64,000 bases of DNA from Alphaproteobacteria bacterium (GTDB lineage Bacteria; Pseudomonadota; Alphaproteobacteria; Micropepsales; Micropepsaceae): positions 186,001 through 250,000 of the forward strand of contig CANJLC010000002.1 of the NCBI GenBank assembly GCA_947475445.1, written 5' to 3'. This document shows positions 9,051 through 16,772 of this stretch, one piece after another. The position numbers were made by a program, and so were the translations under genes. The notes beneath the pieces are model-generated. The model was not told where the DNA came from and did not search any database. It worked only from the letters and a program-made list of their open reading frames with translations. How positions within the stretch are numbered: the stretch's first letter is position 1; the number at the start of each line of letters is the position of its first letter.

Positions 9051-9758
9051 CTAGAGGTCCATCTCGATGCCGAAATCCACGCTCTGGGTGGTCAGCTTGG
9101 GACGGCAGGTCGCGGTGGGCACGCCGAAGGCGCCGCACTTGCCCCGGACATCTTCCACCCGCAGCCAGCTATACATGGCCGACAGGCGCGAGGTGTCGTT
9201 GAGCGCGAATTCCGCGCCGGTGAGGAAGTTGTAGGCCAGGTTCCAGGTGGTGGAGCGGAAATAGGTGGTGCCGATGCTGTCATTGGGATTGGACGCGACA
9301 TAAAGCGCGCCAACGCCCATGCCGATCACCGGCGTGATCGGCACGCCGGGCATGGCGGGCATTTCCCACAGCAAATTGATCATGGGGCCCGCAACATGGG
9401 CATGGCCGTCGCTGGCGATGGCCGGGCCGCCAAGGTCAACCTTGTTGAGCGGCAGATAGCGGTACAGCCCTTCAATCTCCAGCTTGAAATTGTAGGGCAG
9501 GCGCGTGCCGACATAGAGTGAGCCGCCGCCGCCGGTTTGGGCCTTGGCTTCAAAGCCGCGCGGCGGGCTGCCGGGAATGGTGCCATGCACGTCGCCGGAA
9601 AAGGCCAGGCTGCCGCGAAGGCCGGTGGTCATGGGCAGGCCGGAAATGAAGGCGGAATCCTCTTCGCCGGGCAGGGGCGGCGGCGGACCGAAGTCCTGCG
9701 CGGTTGCGGCGGCGGGCAGTAGCAGCGCGAAAGCTGCGGCGACAACACCAGAACGCAT
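9051..9758 (-). CDS. Outer-membrane beta-barrel protein (OmpW/Opa-type fold)
   Basis: A 235-residue protein with a signal peptide (MRSGVVAAAFALLLPAAATAQ). The mature part is built of alternating amphipathic strands (LEIEGLYRYLPL, ITPVIGMGVGALYV, NLAYNFLTGAEFALN, SRLSAMYSWLRVEDV) and ends SVDFGIEMDL. This is the pattern of an eight-stranded porin-like OMP_b-brl domain. A cysteine pair lies near the C-terminus (GKCGAF ... ATCRPKL). It is the first gene of the minus-strand run but is separated from the binding protein by about 40 bp. Specific function not recognised. Confidence 0.75.
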   Translation of the reverse strand: MRSGVVAAAFALLLPAAATAQDFGPPPPLPGEEDSAFISGLPMTTGLRGSLAFSGDVHGTIPGSPPRGFEAKAQTGGGGSLYVGTRLPYNFKLEIEGLYRYLPLNKVDLGGPAIASDGHAHVAGPMINLLWEMPAMPGVPITPVIGMGVGALYVASNPNDSIGTTYFRSTTWNLAYNFLTGAEFALNDTSRLSAMYSWLRVEDVRGKCGAFGVPTATCRPKLTTQSVDFGIEMDL

Positions 9759-9859
9759 GGAATTCCCCTACTCACGGACCGGGGCAGCGTGGCCCGCCAC
9801 GGTTAAGGGCAGGTTAATATGATTCTGTGGATGGCAGAAAAGCCCTATATTGCGGGAAC

Positions 9860-10072
9860 TTAGGTACAGTGGGAGCTGTTTCTCGGGCTCTGCTTGCTTT
9901 TAAGTGTCCGAGGGGCAGTAAAGCCCCGAGGACGGGCGGGGCCCATAGCGTCAGCGTCGTTTGGGCCCGGCCCCGGGGGTAAATCCAGGGGAGGGTCTGC
10001 CTTTTGGACGGCAAACGTAGATTTTCGAGCCTGAAATGAGCGGGCCGGAAGCGACCTTCCGGCCTTGCTTTT
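9860..10072 (+). ncRNA. Candidate structured small RNA (6S-like rod), unverified
   Basis: This 370-base stretch between the barrel gene and tRNA-His has no convincing gene. On the plus strand, TCGGGCTC (9883-9890) can pair with GAGCCTGA (10027-10034) as an 8-bp closing stem about 150 nt apart. Nested inside are TTGC/GCAA (9894-9897 with 10011-10014), GTCC/GGAC (9906-9909 with 10006-10009) and two GC-rich hairpins between. An intrinsic terminator follows at 10043-10072. The size and long rod shape resemble 6S RNA, but I cannot confirm family motifs. A weak TATATT -10-like element lies at 9847-9852. Confidence 0.4.
10043..10072 (+). terminator. Intrinsic terminator upstream of tRNA-His
   Basis: A 9-bp perfect stem GGCCGGAAG / CTTCCGGCC with a 4-base loop (10043-10064), followed by TTGCTTTT. 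It faces the plus strand, where no protein gene precedes it, which is the main argument for a non-coding transcript here. Confidence 0.6.
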
Positions 10073-10130
10073 GAGTACCCCCAAACATAGTTTCCCGGCC
10101 CGTCTGGTGGAGTATTCCCAGACCGCATGT

Positions 10131-10207
10131 GCAGTTGTAGCTCAGTTGGTTAGAGCGCCGGATTGTGGATCCGGAGGTCGGTGGTTCAAGCCCACCCAAC
10201 TGTACCA
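10131..10207 (+). tRNA. tRNA-His (GTG anticodon)
   Basis: A full cloverleaf with encoded CCA. The anticodon stem CCGGA/TCCGG encloses loop TTGTGGA (anticodon GTG), the D arm is GCTC..GAGC, and the T arm contains GGTTCAAGCC. The acceptor is GCAGTTG paired with CAACTGT, giving a G1-U72 pair and discriminator A73. The base before G1 is T, so no G-1 is encoded. This matches the deviant tRNA-His described for a large alphaproteobacterial clade, recognised by a matching divergent HisRS. The hisS in this window is the likely partner. Confidence 0.95.
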
Positions 10208-10307
10208 TGCCCCCTTTCCTCCGGAATTCAGTCACCCCCAGCAATGCAGCGGGCGGAAGCGGAAGGCGCCTGATGCGGGCCGCCCTCGCCATGCGGCCAC
10301 TATCATT

Positions 10308-10925
10308 TCAGTCCTTCGCCAGATACGCCGCAACTGCGTCCAGGGAATGGGCGGAAATGTTTTCGGCATTGGGGTGCATCAGTTTGTTGTCGCGAAACTT
10401 GACGCTGAACAGCATGATCTCGTTTTTCATATAGTCCTTGTGCTGGCCTGCAAGCCGGGGGACATCACCGTGACCCTTGCCATGCGCGTCATGGCACAAT
10501 TTGCAGGCAATGACATTCTCCGACTTGATTCCACTCTGATAGATGCGCTCACCTTCGGCAGCGAGCGGAGTGGAAATGGCATCCGGTTCTGTCGGCGGCT
10601 GCTTTGCGAAATAGTTGGCGACAGAGGATATTGCCGCATCACTCAGGTGAGAAACCGCCCCAAGCATGTCCGTTGAGGGATGCAGGGGTTTTGTGGCGGT
10701 CTCCCTGAAGAGCCTCAATCGCCTGGACAAATACGCGGCTTGCTGGCCATTCAGACGGGGCGTGGAGCCGATGCTGCTGTTGCCGCCGGCGCCATGGCAT
10801 GTCTGGCAGCTCTTGATCACGTCCGGCCCGGGGGACGCGTTCAATTTGCCATTATCCTGGGCCGACGCGATCGCTGGGGCGAGAAGGAGGATTGCAGACA
10901 CGACAGCAAAAATAGCTTTTCTCAT
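10308..10925 (-). CDS. Diheme cytochrome c (c4-type)
   Basis: About 205 residues with a signal peptide (MRKAIFAVVSAILLLAPAIASAQ) and two heme-attachment motifs, CQTCH and CKLCH, each in its own domain. PRLNGQQAAYL and PRLAGQHKDYM are equivalent positions in the two halves, the classic c4 duplication. Candidate axial methionines follow in each half (STDMLGAV and KLMHPNAE). It is a periplasmic electron carrier. The start chosen is the signal-peptide ATG at 10925. It diverges from another cytochrome c gene around a perfect FNR/FixK box. Confidence 0.88.
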   Translation of the reverse strand: MRKAIFAVVSAILLLAPAIASAQDNGKLNASPGPDVIKSCQTCHGAGGNSSIGSTPRLNGQQAAYLSRRLRLFRETATKPLHPSTDMLGAVSHLSDAAISSVANYFAKQPPTEPDAISTPLAAEGERIYQSGIKSENVIACKLCHDAHGKGHGDVPRLAGQHKDYMKNEIMLFSVKFRDNKLMHPNAENISAHSLDAVAAYLAKD

Positions 10926-11072
10926 TTGGCCGGTTCCCGTGCCCATGTTTCAATCGTCCAGTTCAAATGTATCCATGACCTTTTGCACGCGATTGGAAAA
11001 AAGCCGTGCCACGGAAATGCAGCGGATTCATCTTTCCTCTCACCATGAAAATGTCCCGGATCGCCGGAATCA

Positions 11073-11086
11073 TTGATTTGGATCAA
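11073..11086. promoter_or_regulatory. FNR/FixK/Anr-type binding site
   Basis: TTGAT-TTGG-ATCAA is a perfect match to the symmetric FNR-family consensus TTGAT-N4-ATCAA. Its centre (11079.5) lies about 41.5 bp upstream of a start point expected from the -10-like TAATAT at 11110-11115. This is the class II activator geometry for the plus-strand cytochrome transcript. The minus-strand cytochrome begins 148 bp away on the other side and may share the site. Confidence 0.82.
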
Positions 11087-11152
11087 AGTCATTGGTCCGG
11101 CACAATGAATAATATTCCTGCCGGGATTTTTAAGGCGGTCCAAGAGAACACC

Positions 11153-11284
11153 ATGAAACCGATGCTGTTCTTGTGCACCACGCGCCACTGCTGCATTGTG
11201 CAGGCAATCGAGCCCTATCCCAACGAGATGGAACAGGCCGGCATGCCATCCCGCGTTCCCCACCCGCACAGGAACAAGCCATGA
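11153..11284 (+). CDS. Possible 43-residue small protein, translationally coupled to cytochrome c
   Basis: A short frame starting MKPMLFLCTTRHCCIVQ lies between the FNR-type promoter and the cytochrome gene. It ends in TGA that overlaps the cytochrome ATG (ATGA at 11281-11284). An AAGAGA ribosome-like site precedes its ATG. The peptide has three cysteines in six residues near its start (CTTRHCC). It may be a real small protein or a leader that delivers ribosomes to the cytochrome start. No family recognised. Confidence 0.4.
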   Translation: MKPMLFLCTTRHCCIVQAIEPYPNEMEQAGMPSRVPHPHRNKP

Positions 11285-11601
11285 AAATCATCCTGGCAAG
11301 CGCAATCATCCTTTTGGGGCCCGTCCTGGCCCTGGGCCCTGCCTGCGCCCAGAATGCAACCGTGGGGCGGCAGATCGCAGAGCAATGGTGCAGCGCCTGT
11401 CATCAAATTGAGCCTGCACCCAAAACGGACAGCGACAAGATTCCGCCGTCCTTCGCCTCTGTCGCGGCCATGAGTTCCACCACGGCCCTGTCGCTGCATG
11501 CCTTTCTCAGCAATCCGCATGGCCGGATGCCGGATTTTGCCCTGACGCGGGCAGAAATTCGTGATGTTTCCGCCTATATCCTCAGCTTGAAATCCAATTA
11601 G
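11281..11601 (+). CDS. Monoheme cytochrome c
   Basis: A 106-residue exported protein with a signal peptide (MKIILASAIILLGPVLALGP) and one heme site CSACH near residue 38. A candidate axial methionine lies in HGRMPDFAL, and a typical class I C-terminal helix (RDVSAYILSLK) closes the domain. It is a periplasmic electron carrier, probably induced by oxygen limitation given the FNR-type box upstream. Confidence 0.87.
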   Translation: MKIILASAIILLGPVLALGPACAQNATVGRQIAEQWCSACHQIEPAPKTDSDKIPPSFASVAAMSSTTALSLHAFLSNPHGRMPDFALTRAEIRDVSAYILSLKSN

Positions 11602-11723
11602 GCCCAGGCTGACGCCAAGGTCTTGGCGTGGCGGGCGAATCCTGTTCCCGCGATAATCAGTCTACGGATTAACACCCGCCGCCGCGGGGTGGCCGGCAAC
11701 GGCGGTCCCACGCCCTGCGGGAA

Positions 11724-11975
11724 CTAGCGCCAATCGCCACGATAGGGACGGTAATAGCCGTCCCAGGGATCGGTGCCGCTGTCGTCATGGCGGCCGCGAT
11801 AGCCATGGCCGTAAGAGCCGTAGCCGTAACCGCCGCCGGCATAGGCCCCGCCGCTATAGCCGTAATAAGAATCACCGCTGCGGCCGTTATAGCCATAATA
11901 GGCGCGTCCATAGGGAACGCAGCCGCCAAGGGCCACAAGCGACGCAAACGCCGCGAGAATCACCAGCTTTTTCAT
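11724..11975 (-). CDS. Small Gly/Tyr-rich lipoprotein
   Basis: An 83-residue protein starting MKKLVILAAFASLVALGGC, a lipoprotein signal with lipobox-like LGGC. The mature part is rich in Gly and Tyr (YYGYNGRSGDSYYGYSGGAY and similar) and ends with a charged DPWDGYYRPYRGDWR. A GGAAA ribosome site fits ATG 11975; ATG 11990 (MENVA) is an alternative. Such low-complexity lipoproteins are common in envelope-associated loci. Function unknown. Confidence 0.65.
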   Translation of the reverse strand: MKKLVILAAFASLVALGGCVPYGRAYYGYNGRSGDSYYGYSGGAYAGGGYGYGSYGHGYRGRHDDSGTDPWDGYYRPYRGDWR

Positions 11976-12065
11976 CGCAACATTTTCCATCTTGCAAAGC
12001 GGTTCCAAGCTTCTTGATAAGAATACGGATAATGCCGAATTAAGTTTCGCCGGGCGAGAGTTCCC

Positions 12066-12090
12066 GGAACTCCCCCGGCTTATGCCCGTT
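12066..12090 (+). promoter_or_regulatory. EcfG (general stress) type promoter
   Basis: GGAAC (12066-12070), a 16-base spacer and CGTT (12087-12090) match the alphaproteobacterial EcfG consensus exactly. The predicted start point is about 12097, 26 bases before the ATG of the small membrane protein gene. Confidence 0.75.
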
Positions 12091-12122
12091 GCGTGTGCAG
12101 GCATTCAACCGGGAGAATTTTC

Positions 12123-12290
12123 ATGACAGTTGTAGTCAACAAGGACGGCGGCGGAAGCGGCGGCAGCGCGGTGCTGGGTTTCATCCTGGGCGCCGTTGTG
12201 CTGGTCGTGGCCGTGGTCGGCTTCTTCATGTGGGACAATTACAAGAGCGGCGGCGCCCCCAAGGCCATCGTGATCGAGCAGCCGAAGTAA
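12123..12290 (+). CDS. Small single-span membrane protein, likely stress-induced
   Basis: A 55-residue protein: a short Gly-rich N-terminus (NKDGGGSGGS), one membrane helix (VLGFILGAVVLVVAVVGFFMW) and a short tail ending IEQPK. GGGAG lies upstream of the ATG. It sits directly behind an EcfG-type promoter and is followed by another tiny gene and a strong terminator, so the two form a compact stress-type operon. No catalytic motif; function unknown. Confidence 0.72.
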   Translation: MTVVVNKDGGGSGGSAVLGFILGAVVLVVAVVGFFMWDNYKSGGAPKAIVIEQPK

Positions 12291-12324
12291 TCGCCTTCAC
12301 GCAACCCGAACACAGGAGATGATC

Positions 12325-12462
12325 ATGGGCGACACAGTCACCATTATCGACGACGAACCGAAGCCCGCACCCCAGGTGGTCGTGGTCCAGCCGAAGCCGG
12401 ACGAAAAAGTCGAGAAGGTCGTAACGGAAAAGACCACCGTCACGGAACTCAAGACCTCTTGA
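12325..12462 (+). CDS. 45-residue acidic/Val-Lys-rich protein
   Basis: ATG 12325 follows AGGAG at a 6-base spacing. The product begins MGDTVTIIDDEPKPAPQ and continues as a low-complexity stretch of Val, Lys, Pro and Thr with no membrane segment or signal. It lies 34 bp after the small membrane protein gene and just before a terminator, so the two are probably co-transcribed from the EcfG-type promoter. It could be an intrinsically disordered stress peptide; this is inference. Confidence 0.6.
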   Translation: MGDTVTIIDDEPKPAPQVVVVQPKPDEKVEKVVTEKTTVTELKTS

Positions 12463-12482
12463 GTCCTGGCCTATTGAACAGC

Positions 12483-12518
12483 ACAGCGCGCCGGTCAGCC
12501 GGCGCGCTGTTTGCTTTT
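12483..12518 (+). terminator. Intrinsic terminator
   Basis: A perfect 12-bp stem ACAGCGCGCCGG / CCGGCGCGCTGT with a 4-base loop, followed by TTGCTTTT. It ends the two-gene small-protein operon. Confidence 0.88.
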
Positions 12519-12557
12519 GGAGTCCCCTTGCGGCGTGCCTGCTCCGGGCGCACCCGC

Positions 12558-12818
12558 TCAGGGCGTATCCGGGTCCCAGAACTCCGACGCCGGGTCCTTG
12601 GAGATATAGGTGCAGTTGGCCAGCGCCTTTTGTGACGGTTTGATCAGCGCCTGGCAGCCCTGGTAGCTGGACGAAGGCCCGGCCAGGATGGTCTTTCCGG
12701 CTGCGGCATACCATCCCGCCCCGTGCCATGACGGTTCCTGCGCCGCGGCGGGGCTGGCGCAAAGCAGCAGGGCCAGGGCCAAGATGAATTTCCCCACAGA
12801 ATTGCCGTCCCTTGCCAT
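12558..12818 (-). CDS. Small secreted protein of unknown function
   Basis: An 86-residue protein. ATG 12818 gives a good signal peptide (GKFILALALLLCASPAAAQ). The mature part has aromatic residues (SWHGAGWYAAAGKTI) and two cysteines (YQGCQALI and LANCTYIS) that could form a disulfide. It is divergent from the acylase gene, 71 bp away. No family recognised. Confidence 0.6.
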   Translation of the reverse strand: MARDGNSVGKFILALALLLCASPAAAQEPSWHGAGWYAAAGKTILAGPSSSYQGCQALIKPSQKALANCTYISKDPASEFWDPDTP

Positions 12819-12889
12819 GTCCAAGGGATAATCTAACATATCCGCAACAAAAATGCGCTTTTGAACGCGCACCGGGAAGGGGACACATC

Positions 12890-15322
12890 ATGAATTTTCG
12901 CCGCAGCCTCATTGCGTTTGCTCTGCTCGCCGCGCCCTTGGCCGCATCCGCCGCCACGCCAACCGAGACGCTGAAGGCCCCCGGCCTCAGCCAGTCGGTG
13001 GAAATCCTCAAAGACAAGTGGGGCGTTTCCCACATCTACGCCAAGACCGAGAACGACCTGTTCTTCGCCCAGGGCTACAACGCCATGCGCGACCGCACCT
13101 TCCAGCTGGAGATGTGGCGCCGCCAGGGCAACGGCACCGTGGCCGAAATCATGGGCCCCAAGGAAGTCAAACGCGATATCGCCAACCGCGCCTTCATGTT
13201 CCGCGGCGACATGAAAAAGGAGATGGACATCTACCATCCCCACGCCGCTGCCATCGTGGACGCTTTCGTGGCGGGCGTGAACGCCTATATCGGGGAAACC
13301 GAAAAGAACCCGGCCCTGCTGCCGCCGGAATTTCGCATCCTGAATTTCAAGCCGGGCAAATGGACTGCCGCCACCGTCATCACGCGTTTCAACGCCCTGG
13401 CCGTGAACAATGTGGACCGCGAGCTGGCCACCGCCAAGGCGGTTGCCGCCATCGGCGCCGACAAGGTCAAGGATCTGCAATATTACCAGAATGGCGACCC
13501 GGACCTGAAGATGGACCCGTCCATCGACGCGTCACTCCTGTCCAACACGATCCTGGACATGTACCACAATTTCACCACGCCGCTGAAGTTCAGCCCCGAG
13601 CAGCTGCAGCCGCCGTACCGCAACAACAAGACGGTGTCGCAGCTGAACGCCAGCGCCAACCGGCTGGCTTACAACGAAGCGGTGGACCCGCGCGCCGACA
13701 TGGGCTCCAACAACTGGGTCGTGTCGGGCAAGCTGACAACGTCCGGCTATCCGCTGGTGGTGGGCGATCCGCACCGGGCGCAGCAGATTCCCTCCATCCG
13801 CTACTGGGTGCACCTGGTGGCGCCGGGCTGGAACGTGATCGGCGCGGGCGAACCCTCCATCCCCGGCGTCTCCATCGGCCATAATGAATATGGCTCCTGG
13901 GGCCTGACGATTTTCGGCACCGATTTCGAAGACATCTATGTCTATGACATCAATCCCGCCAATCCCAACCAGTACAAATACAAGGATGGCTGGGAAGACA
14001 TGAAGGTGGTGCGCGAAACCATTCCCGTGAAGGGCCAGGCGGCGCAGGTGGTGGAACAGAAATACACCCGCCATGGTCCGGTGCAGTGGGAAGACAAGGC
14101 GCATCACAAGGCTTACGCCATCCGCGCCGCCTGGCTGGAGCCGGGCAGCGCCCCCTACATGGCGTCGCTGCGCATGGATCAGGCCAAGAATGTGAACGAG
14201 TTCATGGACGCCGCCGCGCACATGCAGATTCCGTCCGAGAACATGATCTGGGGCGACCGCGAAGGCCATATCGCCTACCAGGCCACCGCCATCACGGCGC
14301 GCCGTCCCAACTGGAGCGGCCAGGTGCCGGTGCCGGGCGACGGGCGCTATGAATGGAGCGGCATCATGCCGGTGCCCGAACTGCCGCATGTGATCGACCC
14401 CGACAAGGGCTATTACAACACCTCGAACGAGAACCAGGTGCCGCTGGGCTGGGGCGCGACCCACAAGGACGCCATCGGCTATACCTGGACCGATCCCTAT
14501 CGCGGCCAGAGCGTGGCCGAGGTGCTGGGCTCGGGCAAGAAGTTCAGCATTGCCGACATGATCACGCTGCAGAACAACGACATGTCGATCCCGGCGCGCA
14601 ACCTTGTGCCGCTGTTCCGCGACCTTAAGCTGGGGAGGCCCGCTTCGCAAAAGGCGGCGGACCGGCTGCTGCACTGGAATTTCGTGCTGGACAAGGATTC
14701 GGTCGAAGCCGGCATCTATGAAATGTTCCAGCGCCATCTCGTCACCAATGTGCGCGACAAGGTGGTGCCGGCCGCGGCCAGGGAATTTATCGGCCCCGGC
14801 GGCATCAACATTCCCATGATCCGCACCGTGCAGCTGGTCACGGCCCCGGACGGAAGCTGGGGCGCCGACCCGCTGGCGGCGCGCAACGATGTGCTGGTGA
14901 AAAGCCTGGACGAAGCGGTGGACGACCTCACCAAGCGCTTTGGCGCCGACATGGAGAAGTGGAAGCTGGGCGCCTATCACTATGCCAAGATCTTCCATCC
15001 CCTGTCGGGCGCGCTCAGCCCCGAGCTGGAAGAGAAGTACAATGTGGGTTCGCTGCCGCGCGGCGGCGACGCCTACACCATCACCGCCACCGGCGGCGGC
15101 GACAACCAGAATGGCGGCGGCAGCTTCAAGCTGATCATCGACACCGAGAACTGGGACAATTCCGTCGGCCTCGACAATCCGGGCCAGTCGGGCAACCCCG
15201 AGGACCCGCATTACCGCGACCTCTACGAATTGTGGGCCACGGGGCGTTACTTCCCGGTCTTCTATTCGCGAGGCAAGATCGAAAGTGTCACGGAGAAGGC
15301 GTTCACCCTCTCGCCCAACTGA
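12890..15322 (+). CDS. Penicillin acylase family (Ntn) hydrolase
   Basis: A precursor of about 810 residues with a signal peptide (MNFRRSLIAFALLAAPLAASA), an alpha-subunit region (DKWGVSHIYAKTENDLFFAQGY) and the autocleavage point at GSNNWVVSG. There Ser273 becomes the N-terminal nucleophile of the beta subunit. GDPHRAQQIPSIRYWVHL and a late asparagine-containing segment (YYNTSNENQVPLGW) fit the family. It matures by self-cleavage and hydrolyses an amide bond in the periplasm; acyl-homoserine lactones, beta-lactams or other N-acyl substrates are all possible. The ATG follows GGGAAGGGG. Monocistronic, ended by a strong terminator. Confidence 0.9.
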   Translation: MNFRRSLIAFALLAAPLAASAATPTETLKAPGLSQSVEILKDKWGVSHIYAKTENDLFFAQGYNAMRDRTFQLEMWRRQGNGTVAEIMGPKEVKRDIANRAFMFRGDMKKEMDIYHPHAAAIVDAFVAGVNAYIGETEKNPALLPPEFRILNFKPGKWTAATVITRFNALAVNNVDRELATAKAVAAIGADKVKDLQYYQNGDPDLKMDPSIDASLLSNTILDMYHNFTTPLKFSPEQLQPPYRNNKTVSQLNASANRLAYNEAVDPRADMGSNNWVVSGKLTTSGYPLVVGDPHRAQQIPSIRYWVHLVAPGWNVIGAGEPSIPGVSIGHNEYGSWGLTIFGTDFEDIYVYDINPANPNQYKYKDGWEDMKVVRETIPVKGQAAQVVEQKYTRHGPVQWEDKAHHKAYAIRAAWLEPGSAPYMASLRMDQAKNVNEFMDAAAHMQIPSENMIWGDREGHIAYQATAITARRPNWSGQVPVPGDGRYEWSGIMPVPELPHVIDPDKGYYNTSNENQVPLGWGATHKDAIGYTWTDPYRGQSVAEVLGSGKKFSIADMITLQNNDMSIPARNLVPLFRDLKLGRPASQKAADRLLHWNFVLDKDSVEAGIYEMFQRHLVTNVRDKVVPAAAREFIGPGGINIPMIRTVQLVTAPDGSWGADPLAARNDVLVKSLDEAVDDLTKRFGADMEKWKLGAYHYAKIFHPLSGALSPELEEKYNVGSLPRGGDAYTITATGGGDNQNGGGSFKLIIDTENWDNSVGLDNPGQSGNPEDPHYRDLYELWATGRYFPVFYSRGKIESVTEKAFTLSPN

Positions 15323-15340
15323 TCGGGGTGCATTGAAAAG

Positions 15341-15370
15341 AAAAAGGCGGGCTGCGAGGCCCGCCTTTTT
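15341..15370. terminator. Bidirectional intrinsic terminator
   Basis: GGCGGGC / GCCCGCC stem with a 6-base loop, flanked by five A on the left and five T on the right, between the convergent acylase and sbmA/bacA genes. It can serve both strands. Confidence 0.88.
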
Positions 15371-15376
15371 TATTGC

Positions 15377-16606
15377 CTATGCCGTCTCGACGTTTTGATG
15401 CTCGACCTTGTCGAGTGGTTTTTCATGCAGCGTGGATTCGAAGGCCAGCAGGCGCTTGTAGATGGAAATCAGGTCAATCATCGTCGGCCAATTGGTCACC
15501 AGATACTGGAAGGACGCGCTGACTTCCCCGAACGCCGTGGCGATCTGTTGCCACAGGCCCAGCGTCAAGGCACCCGCCACAAAACTGGGGGTGAGAAGCA
15601 CATAGACGAACATGGCGTCGAGCTGCAGGTAGAGGATGCGGCCCAAATTGAAATAGACGGTGTGGAAATAATAGCGGTACCAGCTGCGCCGCACATTGCC
15701 GAACATTTCAGCCACGGTGGGCGGGGTGGCGCGGCTGGCATCGTCTTCGCCATAGACCAGTTCTTTTCTCAACGCCGCTTCCGTGCGCTGGTTGAGGAAT
15801 GCCAGTCCCGGCAGCTTTATGCCGATGGACGCCAGCCATGCGGTGCCGAGCGCCGACCAGAGCAGGGCCGATACGACGAGGGGGTGACTGATCTTGCCCA
15901 CCAGCGGCAGGGCGGTGATATGGACCGACAAATCCACCAGCAGGGGCAAAAAGGCGATCAGCGTCATGACCGAATTGATCATGCTGACGCCCATATCCTC
16001 GGTGGTCATGGCAAAGCGCATCGTGTCGTCCTGCACGCGCTGGGCGGCGCCTTCGATGGTGCGCAGCCGGTCCCAGTTGGACATGTAGAAATCATTCATC
16101 GCCGTGCGCCAGCGGAAGCAATAATGGCTGGTGAAGAAGGCGTTGAGGGTGGCCAGGAACACGCCGACCATCGCAAAGCCCATGAAGGCCGCGATGCCGG
16201 AATAGAACTGGCCTTCCGTGACGCTATGCGGCTTGGAAACCGCCAACTGCAACATGTCGAAAAATGGTCCGCGCCAGGCATTCAGCAGCACGGTCACTTC
16301 GACCTGCATGTAGACGCCCAGGATGATCAGGGCTGAGCCCAGGATGGACCAGCGCCACCAGGGATGCGGCGCAATGGCTTGCCAGGCGGCGGCGAACAGG
16401 CCAACCGCCACCGCGTAATAAAGGTAGAACCACAGGAAAGAGGGTGACACAAAACGGATCGCGCTGATCGCCAGCGGTGCTTCTGCCAGCCCGACATGCA
16501 TGCCCCAATGGCGCGCCCCGCCATACCAGAGCGCCATGACCAGCGCGGCCCAAACCGCCACGGAAATGAAGTACGGTTTTGGACGCGGGAAGAAGGAAAC
16601 GAACAT
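15377..16606 (-). CDS. sbmA: SbmA/BacA family peptide transporter
   Basis: A 409-residue inner-membrane protein without an ATP-binding domain. It has about seven to eight hydrophobic segments and the SbmA/BacA core (LNAWRGPFFDMLQ, FFTSHYCFRWRTAMNDFY, RIEGAAQRVQDDTMRFA-like region, and a C-terminal FGEVSASFQYLVTNWPTMIDL). Family members import antimicrobial and proline-rich peptides, bleomycin and other hydrophilic solutes using the proton gradient. In rhizobia and Brucella BacA is needed for persistence and very-long-chain fatty acid modification of lipid A. Convergent with the acylase gene. Confidence 0.9.
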   Translation of the reverse strand: MFVSFFPRPKPYFISVAVWAALVMALWYGGARHWGMHVGLAEAPLAISAIRFVSPSFLWFYLYYAVAVGLFAAAWQAIAPHPWWRWSILGSALIILGVYMQVEVTVLLNAWRGPFFDMLQLAVSKPHSVTEGQFYSGIAAFMGFAMVGVFLATLNAFFTSHYCFRWRTAMNDFYMSNWDRLRTIEGAAQRVQDDTMRFAMTTEDMGVSMINSVMTLIAFLPLLVDLSVHITALPLVGKISHPLVVSALLWSALGTAWLASIGIKLPGLAFLNQRTEAALRKELVYGEDDASRATPPTVAEMFGNVRRSWYRYYFHTVYFNLGRILYLQLDAMFVYVLLTPSFVAGALTLGLWQQIATAFGEVSASFQYLVTNWPTMIDLISIYKRLLAFESTLHEKPLDKVEHQNVETA

Positions 16607-16772
16607 GGCTTAAGACCCACCGTTTGATTTGCCCCGATGCTAGCAGGGAAAGCGCGTTTGGCAGCCCCATTTTTCCGGCCGGGGAGAGCGCAAACGCCGC
16701 ATTTTCTCCTGTTGGCGGGCCGGGGCCCCGGGGCCTAAGCTTGGACCAAGACAAAAAATCAGGAGGGGTTTG

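Noticed and set aside
9855-9880. GGAAC-N17-TGTT resembling an EcfG promoter for the RNA candidate
   Set aside because: Would start transcription inside the proposed closing stem, the spacer is long and the -10 has a mismatch.
10043-10072. Possible tmRNA or SRP RNA in the same interval
   Set aside because: No tag reading frame, no tRNA-like acceptor and no SRP GGAAG-tetraloop context could be found.
9814-10128. Possible minus-strand protein before tRNA-His
   Set aside because: No ribosome site, low-complexity Arg/Pro-rich translation; the region is better explained by a plus-strand RNA with terminator.
13532-15211. 559-codon minus-strand frame inside the acylase gene
   Set aside because: Antisense shadow of a well-supported Ntn hydrolase; composition is typical of reverse-frame translation.
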